Origin: CAIWHR01 sp039915505
GTDB taxonomy: Bacteria; Pseudomonadota; Gammaproteobacteria; Burkholderiales; Casimicrobiaceae
DNA: 6,050 nucleotides
Direction: 5' to 3'
Assembly (NCBI GenBank): GCA_039915505.1
Contig: JBDSND010000167.1
Coordinates: 1-6,050 of the forward strand
The translations under genes were made by a program, and so were the position numbers. Under the pieces are notes generated by a model. It was not told the origin of the DNA. It did not search any database and saw only the letters and a program-made list of their open reading frames with translations. Of this stretch, positions 1 through 4,860 are shown piece after piece (the first letter of the stretch is position 1; the number at the start of each line of letters is the position of its first letter).

Positions 1-2
1 AA

Positions 3-368
3 CTTCGGGAGCAATTCAAGGAGCGCCGCCGCGCGCTGCTGCAAGAAGTGCGGGAATCGCTCGAGAGCGCAGACAGTCAGAAGTACGCGGAGATCCTGGG
101 TCGTGAACCCGGTGACGCCGGGGACGCGTCAGTCAGCGACATGCTTGCCGATCTCAATCTCACTCTCCTCGACCGGCACGTCGCCGAGTTGCGGGCTATC
201 GAGGCCGCGGAGGCTCGGATTGCCGACGGTACCTACGGCGAATGCAGCGAATGCGGCGGAGACATCGGGTTCGAGCGCCTGCTGGCGATGCCGACGGCAG
301 TGCGTTGCGTGCGCTGCCAGGAGCTGTACGAGAAGACGCACGCCACGCCCGCTACGCCAAGTCTTTAG
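3..368 (+). CDS. DksA/TraR-family C4 zinc-finger transcriptional regulator (5'-partial)
   Basis: The reading frame is open to the left edge, so the start codon lies outside the window; an internal GTG at 48 would cut the first helix and is unlikely to be the start. The 121 visible residues show the DksA layout. A charged coiled-coil helix comes first, then an acidic tip with D38 and D41 (DAGDAS), the second coiled-coil helix, and a zinc finger with C81-x2-C84 and C102-x2-C105. In this family the coiled coil enters the RNA polymerase secondary channel and the acidic tip adjusts initiation, often with ppGpp; that is family knowledge. DksA itself has Ala two residues after the second tip Asp (DxxDxA). 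Here that position is Ser43, so activity may differ. The protein looks like one of the short DksA paralogues rather than DksA proper. It is convergent with the DHH gene, 24 bases apart. Confidence 0.88.
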   Translation, partial: LREQFKERRRALLQEVRESLESADSQKYAEILGREPGDAGDASVSDMLADLNLTLLDRHVAELRAIEAAEARIADGTYGECSECGGDIGFERLLAMPTAVRCVRCQELYEKTHATPATPSL

Positions 369-392
369 GGGGGTCCGCGCCGATCGTGCCCC

Positions 393-1349
393 TCACCTTG
401 GGAACGCTGCAGCGAATGTCGCAAGAAACGCGTCGAAGGACGTGCTCGGCAGATGATTGATGCCTGCCGCAGCTTCCCTTCCACCGCCCTCCGGAAAGCG
501 CGCGCACAGAGCCGCCGCGCCATAAGGCCGCGAGACGGGCGCGCGTACGCTGACCGTCAGGGCGTCCGGTCCAGCGGGAACAACGACCGCATGCGCACGC
601 TCCGGAAATTGTGCAGCAAGTTCATTGCCGATGGCCGCACGAACGCGTCGGCTCCACGCTGCGTCGGGCAGGAGGATCGCGACGTGTCCCCCCACGGCGA
701 TCTGACGCGCGGCGTCCCGCGCCTCGGCCAAATCGCTCGCCATCGTGGCCGTGATGCGGGCGACAATGCCTTGTTCCGCGGCAAACACGAGTGGATCTGC
801 GTAAGGCCGGATTTTCGCGTAAAGCGCTGCCGGATGGATGATGAGGTCGGCCTCGCAATCACCGTAGGCGTTGTACGCCAGGGCCTCGCCCACTTCGCGC
901 ACTGTCTTTCGTGCTTGCGCAGGCATGTTCAGGGTGTCCGCGAGCTTGTTCGCGGTGTGGTGGAGGGTGTCGCCGAACGCGGCGGCGATTGCCCAAGGAC
1001 GATGGCGACCTTGCAGTACCCGGTCGACGATGACGCCCGTGCACACCTCTGGCGCAGTATCGATATGGGTCACGAGTGCCGGGTGCACAGGTATCGCGCC
1101 GGCGAAGTGGTGATCGAAGTACTCAACTGAAATGCCGGTTTGCAAAAGAGCAACCAGCGATGCGGCATTGGCGGCGAGCGCGATGTCGAGGACCGTTATG
1201 GTGTCCCCTGCGACGGCAGATACGCGGTTGAGCAGCCTGATATCGCGCTTGGCGCCGGTGACGAGTGTAGCGTCCCGCGGGTCGGACAGGCGTAGTTGAT
1301 GGAGCGCGCACAAACCGTCGGCGTCGCCGTTGAATACATCGAAATGCAT
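393..1349 (-). CDS. DHH/DHHA1-family phosphoesterase
   Basis: This 318-residue protein belongs to the DHH superfamily of Mn-dependent phosphoesterases, which includes RecJ, NrnA-type nanoRNase/pAp phosphatases and GdpP. Visible metal-binding motifs in order are NGDADG (D9, D11), LDIAL (D55), the signature DHH at 79-81, and a fourth Asp in HIDTAP (D97). Residues from about 220 fit a DHHA1 substrate-binding domain, ending in a glycine-rich motif GGGREAAAG at 288-296. NrnA-like proteins usually have His after the three glycines; here it is Arg291. No membrane segment or signal peptide is seen, so it is probably cytosolic. The substrate cannot be read from sequence; a small nucleotide or oligonucleotide phosphodiester is the family expectation. 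The ATG is preceded on the coding strand by AGGA (1358-1355) with a 5-base spacer, and motif I begins within the first ten residues, which fixes the start. It is divergent from the PRPP synthetase homologue, 59 bases away. Confidence 0.9.
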   Translation of the reverse strand: MHFDVFNGDADGLCALHQLRLSDPRDATLVTGAKRDIRLLNRVSAVAGDTITVLDIALAANAASLVALLQTGISVEYFDHHFAGAIPVHPALVTHIDTAPEVCTGVIVDRVLQGRHRPWAIAAAFGDTLHHTANKLADTLNMPAQARKTVREVGEALAYNAYGDCEADLIIHPAALYAKIRPYADPLVFAAEQGIVARITATMASDLAEARDAARQIAVGGHVAILLPDAAWSRRVRAAIGNELAAQFPERAHAVVVPAGPDALTVSVRAPVSRPYGAAALCARFPEGGGREAAAGINHLPSTSFDAFLATFAAAFPR

Positions 1350-1408
1350 GGAGGTCCTGTCTTCGTGATTCGTGGCTTTGCCGCGCCACTGGCTCGGGGC
1401 GTTCGTCG

Positions 1409-2398
1409 ATGAACCGCGGCGAGCCTCTACTGTTCGCGCTAGCCGGCAGCCGAACGTATGGTAGCGCCCTTGCGCAGGCCATGGCTGCGCCGCTGGCGGC
1501 CCTCGAGGAGCGGACGTTCGAGGATGGCGAGCACAAGACGCGGCCGCTCGCTGAGGTGTCCGGGCGTGACGTCTACGTTGTCCACTCGCTTCACGGGGAT
1601 GCCCACGAGAGCGTCAACGACAAGCTGGTTCGGCTCTTGTTCGTGCTCGCCGCGGTAAAGGATGGCGGTGCGGCCCGGGTGGTCGCAGTCTGCCCCTATC
1701 TCGCGTATGCGCGCAAGGACCGCCGCACCCGCCCTCTCGATCCGGTGACGGTGCGATACGTCGCGGCTTTGTTCGAGGCGAGTGGCGTCGATTGCGTCGT
1801 CACCATGGACGCGCACAACCAGGCTGCGTTCGAGAACGCGTTCCGGTGCCGGACCATCCATCTCGAAGCCGCACCGCTTTTCGTCGATCATTTCCGTGCC
1901 ATGCTCCGCAGCGGACCGGTGACGGTGGTTTCGCCGGACGCCGGCGGCATGAAGCGATCGGAAGCCTTTCGCGTCGAATTGCAACGCGCGTTGGGCCGCG
2001 AGGTCGGGGCGGCTTTCGCCGAGAAGTACCGCAACGACGACGTTGTCTCGGGTGAGGCGCTCGTCGGACAGGTCCGCGGTGCCACGGCCATCATCGTCGA
2101 CGATCTGATCAATGCGGGCACCACCCTTGCGCGCGCCACTGCGGCGTGTCGCCAAGCGGGCGCGGATCGGGTGTTTGCCGCGGCAACGCATGGCGTGCTA
2201 GTCCCGGAGTCCGATGCCGTCCTCGCAGCCAGCGGCATCGATGCGATGGCGATTTCCGACACCATTCCCATCTGGCGTGCCATCGACCCACGGCTTGTGG
2301 CGTCTTTGGCAGTCGTATCGACCGTACGCTTCATGGCCGAGGCGCTCACCTGCCTGAACGAGGACCGGCCGATGCCCTCCGACGTGGTGTCGACATAA
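1409..2398 (+). CDS. Ribose-phosphate pyrophosphokinase (PRPP synthetase) homologue, non-canonical
   Basis: At 329 residues this is slightly longer than canonical Prs (about 315). It keeps the double phosphoribosyltransferase-fold layout: FEDGE at 37-41, the ATP-contacting YARKDRR at 100-106, the flag-region His in MDAHN (H136), SPDAGG at 175-180, and a catalytic-loop Lys and Arg (K206, R208). The phosphoribosyl loop is VDDLINAGTTL at 230-240. Canonical Prs makes 5-phosphoribosyl diphosphate from ribose 5-phosphate and ATP in the cytosol, for purine, pyrimidine, His, Trp and NAD synthesis. Retention of K206, R208 and H136 suggests a working enzyme. The 230-240 loop differs from the usual DDMIDTGGT, so this is probably a second, paralogous enzyme and I do not assign the symbol prs. 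The N-terminus LLFALAGSRTYG aligns with the first strand of the family, supporting this ATG; the ribosome binding site is weak (GGGGC at 1396-1400). No T-run terminator follows on this strand. Confidence 0.88.
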   Translation: MNRGEPLLFALAGSRTYGSALAQAMAAPLAALEERTFEDGEHKTRPLAEVSGRDVYVVHSLHGDAHESVNDKLVRLLFVLAAVKDGGAARVVAVCPYLAYARKDRRTRPLDPVTVRYVAALFEASGVDCVVTMDAHNQAAFENAFRCRTIHLEAAPLFVDHFRAMLRSGPVTVVSPDAGGMKRSEAFRVELQRALGREVGAAFAEKYRNDDVVSGEALVGQVRGATAIIVDDLINAGTTLARATAACRQAGADRVFAAATHGVLVPESDAVLAASGIDAMAISDTIPIWRAIDPRLVASLAVVSTVRFMAEALTCLNEDRPMPSDVVST

Positions 2399-2521
2399 TC
2401 GGCTGGGCGCTGTCATCCGCGGGACGAGGCGTGTCCGCTGTTTCGCGCCCGACTCGTCGGCGCAGGTCGGGATTGGGCAGGGAGGACTGCAGGATACAAA
2501 AAAATCAGGGCGGAAAACAAG

Positions 2522-2543
2522 AACGGCCCCGGTGGGGGCCGTT
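2522..2543 (-). terminator. Intrinsic terminator of the DsbA-like gene
   Basis: A perfect 9-bp stem (AACGGCCCC with GGGGCCGTT) closes a 4-base loop, 37 bases beyond the stop of the leftward DsbA-like gene. Read leftward, the stem is followed by CTTGTTTTCC and soon after by seven T residues (2504-2498), as expected of a rho-independent terminator. Read rightward, no T tract follows the stem, so it is not a terminator for the PRPP synthetase homologue. The rest of the 2399-2579 gap shows no gene. Confidence 0.85.
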
Positions 2544-2579
2544 GTCGATGCCTATGCTTGCGGCGTCGGTGAACCGATC

Positions 2580-3329
2580 TCAGTCGAGCATCTGCTTGAG
2601 CTTGGAATCGAACGCCGAGTAGGGCATGGCGCCTACCATGCGCACGCCTTCGAGCTTGCCGTCCTTCATGCGGCCGAGGACGAAAGAGGGCGTGCCCGAG
2701 ATCCCGGCAGCGAGACCCTCGGCATAACTTTTCTCGACGGTGTCCTTGTACTTGTCGGACATCACGCAGGTCGAGAACTTGCCGACGTCCAGTCCGACGT
2801 CCTTGGCGTAACCGGCGAGGCGCTCGGCCTGCAGCTTGTCGGCGTTCACGATCAGAACGTGACGCAGCTCCCAGAACTTGCCCTGCTCGCCACCGCAGTG
2901 CGAGGCGACCGCGGCACGCTTGGCGTTTTCGTGAAAGTCGAGCGGGAAGTCACGGCTGATGAAGCGCACCTTGCCGGTATCGACATAATTCTTCTTTAGC
3001 TCGGTCCACGTGCTGTTGTGGAACTGCTGGCAGAACGGGCACTGGTAATCGGTGTACTCGACCATGACCAGCGGTGCGTCGTCCCTGCCGACGGAGAAGG
3101 CTCCGGAGGGAAACTGCATGCTCACCTTGTCGTCGACCGGCGCGCCGGCGTTTCCGCCCTGCGGAGCGGCGACGGCGCCTTTCTCGAGGGCCTGGCGGAT
3201 AAGCTTGAGCTCGTTCAGGAGCTCCTTGATCTGCTCGTTAGTGAAATCGGCCTGCGCCGCGGGTGCGGCGAACAGCAGCACCATTGCGGCCATTGCGGCC
3301 ATTGCGGGGCGGCGTAAGGATCGGTTCAT
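2580..3329 (-). CDS. Periplasmic DsbA-like thiol:disulfide oxidoreductase with N-terminal heptad helix
   Basis: A 249-residue exported protein. Residues 1-27 form a Sec signal peptide: MNRSLRR, a hydrophobic core, and an APAAQA cleavage region. Residues 30-50 form a charged helix with I34, L37, L41, I44 and L48 in 3-4 heptad spacing. A flexible Gly/Ala/Pro linker (51-66) follows, then a DsbA-type thioredoxin fold. The active site is CPFC (C97, C100) after EYTDYQ, and the cis-Pro loop is GTPSF (P214). Two further cysteines, C145 and C188, could form a second disulfide as in BdbD-like proteins. The family oxidises or isomerises disulfides in exported proteins. The coiled-coil helix suggests a dimer or trimer, as in ScsC-type proteins, where oligomers act as isomerases; this is inference. 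GAGG (3338-3335) sits 5 bases before the ATG. The gene stands alone, with its own terminator downstream and a divergent rppH upstream. Confidence 0.92.
   Translation of the reverse strand: MNRSLRRPAMAAMAAMVLLFAAPAAQADFTNEQIKELLNELKLIRQALEKGAVAAPQGGNAGAPVDDKVSMQFPSGAFSVGRDDAPLVMVEYTDYQCPFCQQFHNSTWTELKKNYVDTGKVRFISRDFPLDFHENAKRAAVASHCGGEQGKFWELRHVLIVNADKLQAERLAGYAKDVGLDVGKFSTCVMSDKYKDTVEKSYAEGLAAGISGTPSFVLGRMKDGKLEGVRMVGAMPYSAFDSKLKQMLD
3281..3307. repeat. Three tandem copies of a 9-base unit inside the signal peptide
   Basis: CCATTGCGG occurs three times head to tail (3281, 3290, 3299). On the coding strand it gives Met-Ala-Ala repeats in the hydrophobic core of the DsbA-like signal peptide. 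A gain or loss of one unit would stay in frame and change only the length of that core. Confidence 0.85.
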
Positions 3330-3334
3330 GCGTG

Positions 3335-3338
3335 CCTC
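3335..3338 (-). promoter_or_regulatory. Ribosome binding site of the DsbA-like gene
   Basis: GAGG on the leftward strand, 5 bases before the ATG at 3329. It supports that start over the internal Met at residue 10. Confidence 0.6.
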
Positions 3339-3395
3339 GGATTCTGACGCTGTTGGTGGAGAAGCGGGGGATGCGCACCGGCTTCATGCCTTGGC

Positions 3396-3401
3396 GTTAT
3401 A
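3396..3401 (-). promoter_or_regulatory. -10-like box TATAAC upstream of the DsbA-like gene
   Basis: TATAAC on the leftward strand matches the sigma-70 -10 consensus at five of six positions and lies 66 bases before the start codon. No good -35 hexamer is found at 16-18 bases, so this is only a candidate. Confidence 0.3.
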
Positions 3402-3468
3402 CACCGGCCGGGGATCGCCCCTCGGCTCGGGACCGACAGGCGGCGGATACGGGCGGACGGGGCCCGTG

Positions 3469-3508
3469 GGCTCGCGCCAACGCGACTTAGCGACGCTTGG
3501 CGCGAGCC
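3469..3508. repeat. Perfect 12-bp inverted repeat upstream of rppH
   Basis: GGCTCGCGCCAA (3469-3480) and TTGGCGCGAGCC (3497-3508) are exact reverse complements around a 16-base spacer. Neither side has a T tract, so it is not a classic intrinsic terminator. A second, overlapping pair, GCGACGC (3490-3496) with GCGTCGC (3515-3521), encloses the palindrome AGCCGCGGCT (3505-3514). The site lies just upstream of the likely rppH promoter and could be an operator or a structured end of a transcript. Confidence 0.7.
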
Positions 3509-3523
3509 GCGGCTGCGTCGCGC

Positions 3524-3553
3524 TTGGCAGGTGGGACGCAACTGTGGAACAAT
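3524..3553 (+). promoter_or_regulatory. rppH: Candidate sigma-70-like promoter of rppH
   Basis: TTGGCA (3524-3529, five of six to TTGACA) and AACAAT (3548-3553, four of six to TATAAT) are separated by 18 bases. They lie about 30 bases before the rppH start, implying a leader of roughly 20 bases. The -35 overlaps the second copy of an 8-base direct repeat CGCTTGGC (3494-3501, 3521-3528). Confidence 0.4.
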
Positions 3554-3570
3554 TTGCCCAACCATACGCA

Positions 3571-3575
3571 AGGGG
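3571..3575 (+). promoter_or_regulatory. rppH: Ribosome binding site of rppH
   Basis: AGGGG ends 7 bases before the ATG at 3583. It decides the start: the frame is open back to 3052, but that extension runs antisense through the DsbA-like gene and is not homologous to RppH. Confidence 0.7.
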
Positions 3576-3582
3576 TGACCTC

Positions 3583-4146
3583 ATGCTGGATCGTGACGGT
3601 TATCGCCCGAACGTAGCCATAGTCATTGCGAACGCGAAAAACCAGGTTTTCTGGGGCAAACGGATAAAAGAGCATTCGTGGCAGTTCCCGCAGGGCGGTA
3701 TCAATCCCGGTGAGGCGCCGGATCAAGCGATGTACCGCGAGTTGCAGGAAGAAGTCGGGTTGCTGCCGCACCACGTCAGGATTCTGGGTCGCTCGCGAGA
3801 TTGGCTGCGTTACGAGGTACCGCAACACTGGGTGAAGCGCGAATGGCGCGGCAGCTACCGGGGACAGAAACAGATCTGGTTCCTGCTGCGCCTGACCGGG
3901 CGTGACTCGGACGTCAAGCTGCGCGCGAACGAGCGTCCAGAGTTCGACGCGTGGCGCTGGAACGAGTACTGGGTGCCGCTCGATGGCGTGATCGAGTTCA
4001 AGCGCGATGTCTACCGGCGCGGGCTGACCGAACTCGAGCGCTACCTCCATCAGCGCCCGCAGACGCGTCGCGAGCGCCTGTACGGATTTGCCCACCCCGT
4101 GATGCCGGCGTCCTATGCCGATCCGTCGACGTCCTCGGGGTCGTGA
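3583..4146 (+). CDS. rppH: RNA pyrophosphohydrolase RppH (Nudix)
   Basis: A cytosolic Nudix enzyme of 187 residues, close to the usual RppH length (E. coli, 176). RppH removes pyrophosphate from triphosphorylated mRNA 5' ends, leaving a monophosphate that stimulates RNase E decay; family members also hydrolyse diadenosine polyphosphates. The N-terminus MLDRDGYRPNVAIVI and the segment HSWQFPQGGI are typical of RppH. The Nudix box runs from G38 to L60 and fits Gx5Ex7REUxEExGU fully, including R52, E53, E56 and E57, which place the metal ions. The segments QKQIWFLL, FDAWRWNEYW and FKRDVY also agree with RppH. The last dozen or so residues are low in complexity (PSTSSGS) and look like a disordered tail. 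It is transcribed alone and runs into the convergent YIP1-family gene, with 33 bases between the stops and no visible terminator, so opposing transcripts may overlap. Confidence 0.95.
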   Translation: MLDRDGYRPNVAIVIANAKNQVFWGKRIKEHSWQFPQGGINPGEAPDQAMYRELQEEVGLLPHHVRILGRSRDWLRYEVPQHWVKREWRGSYRGQKQIWFLLRLTGRDSDVKLRANERPEFDAWRWNEYWVPLDGVIEFKRDVYRRGLTELERYLHQRPQTRRERLYGFAHPVMPASYADPSTSSGS

Positions 4147-4179
4147 GCGGCACTGGCGCGCGGCGACCGGGTGTCCCGT

Positions 4180-4740
4180 CTACTGCATCATCCCCATGCC
4201 CGCCATCATCGCCCCGCCGAAGATCGCCGAGAAGACCAGCCCCGAAACCAGGAAGCCCAGCACCAGGCCGCATATCACGACCACGATCGTGAACCCCGCG
4301 GCCTTTTCAGGTGCTGCCTTGCGCAACACTGGCACGCCCAGGTAGAAGGTGTAAAACGCATAGACGGTGGCGGCGAGCACCAGGATCGCCCCGAGCACGG
4401 GGATCAGGCGAAGGATGCCGGCGAGCCAAGCGACCGTGTACGCATACGCGACCAACTTCATCGAGCCGACCATGCCCTTCTCACCGCCGAAGGTCGGCGC
4501 GAGGCTATCGACGATGAGCGCGAGCACGTAGGTGATGCCCAGCGAGACCAGGTACGACACGATGGCAACGGTGAGGCCAATGCCGGGCGAGCGAATCGCC
4601 AGCGCCAACGGGCCAATCGCGGCGAGCACGAGCACGTAGCCCGTGAAAATCGAGCCCACGGTCGCAGGCTCTTCGGCGATCCTAGGCCATTCGGTGCGCG
4701 GCGCGGTGATGATGTTCTTGACGCGGTCGACGATGCCCAT
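4180..4740 (-). CDS. YIP1-family integral membrane protein
   Basis: A 186-residue inner-membrane protein. The N-terminal segment with RVKNIITAPRTEWPRIA and EEPAT is the characteristic cytosolic lead-in of bacterial YIP1-domain proteins. Five hydrophobic segments follow, at roughly 30-50, 55-79, 94-112, 115-135 and 150-175. There is no catalytic motif. The bacterial family has no firm function; eukaryotic Yip1 proteins act with Rab GTPases in vesicle traffic, which cannot be carried over. The C-terminus is rich in methionine (MMAGMGMMQ). Two ATG codons stand in tandem at 4743 and 4740. AGGGG (4750-4746) is 2 bases from the first and 5 from the second, so the second is preferred; starting at 4743 would add one Met. 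The gene lies downstream of proB on the same strand, 120 bases away, and has its own candidate promoter. Confidence 0.85.
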   Translation of the reverse strand: MGIVDRVKNIITAPRTEWPRIAEEPATVGSIFTGYVLVLAAIGPLALAIRSPGIGLTVAIVSYLVSLGITYVLALIVDSLAPTFGGEKGMVGSMKLVAYAYTVAWLAGILRLIPVLGAILVLAATVYAFYTFYLGVPVLRKAAPEKAAGFTIVVVICGLVLGFLVSGLVFSAIFGGAMMAGMGMMQ

Positions 4741-4745
4741 CATTT

Positions 4746-4750
4746 CCCCT
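4746..4750 (-). promoter_or_regulatory. Ribosome binding site of the YIP1-family gene
   Basis: AGGGG on the leftward strand. Its spacing is 5 bases to the ATG at 4740 and only 2 to the ATG at 4743, which favours 4740. Confidence 0.55.
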
Positions 4751-4801
4751 TTGCGTATGCGTTGACCGGCGCGGCGCGGACGCGATGCCGGCGCGAGCGG
4801 C

Positions 4802-4830
4802 AGTGTAGGACAACCGCCGTGACGTGTCGA
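4802..4830 (-). promoter_or_regulatory. Sigma-70-like promoter of the YIP1-family gene
   Basis: On the leftward strand TCGACA (4830-4825, five of six to TTGACA) and TACACT (4807-4802, four of six to TATAAT) are separated by exactly 17 bases. Transcription would start near 4795, giving a leader of about 55 bases. This suggests the gene can be expressed independently of proB, within the 120-base gap behind it. Confidence 0.5.
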
Positions 4831-4860
4831 TGCGACCCGCCGGTCCAGCCGCTGCGCGCT

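Noticed and set aside
367..393. Possible bidirectional terminator between the DksA-like and DHH genes
   Set aside because: Only a 5-bp AGGGG/CCCCT stem with a 17-base loop is present, with no T tract on either side.
453..1130. A 225-codon open frame on the + strand
   Set aside because: It is antisense to the DHH gene, whose motifs are complete. It has no recognisable domain.
1350..1408. Divergent promoters in the gap between the DHH and PRPP synthetase genes
   Set aside because: A weak GTGGC/GCCAC dyad is present, but no acceptable -35/-10 pair was found on either strand, so no promoter is annotated.
1439..2191. A 250-codon open frame on the - strand
   Set aside because: It is antisense to the PRPP synthetase homologue, with no domain and atypical composition.
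3052..3582. N-terminal extension of RppH to an ATG at 3052
   Set aside because: The extension reads through the antisense of the DsbA-like gene and its promoter region. The ATG at 3583 has a Shine-Dalgarno and begins the conserved RppH N-terminus.
3487..4095. A 202-codon open frame on the - strand ending in a Lys/Arg/Ala-rich tail
   Set aside because: The tail looks like that of a basic protein, but the composition arises from the inverted-repeat region and from the antisense of rppH. No domain is visible.
4147..4179. Terminator between rppH and the convergent YIP1-family gene
   Set aside because: The gap is GC-rich but has no convincing stem and no T run.
4831..4860. Terminator after proB
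   Set aside because: Only a 4-bp GACC/GGTC stem without a T tract is seen.
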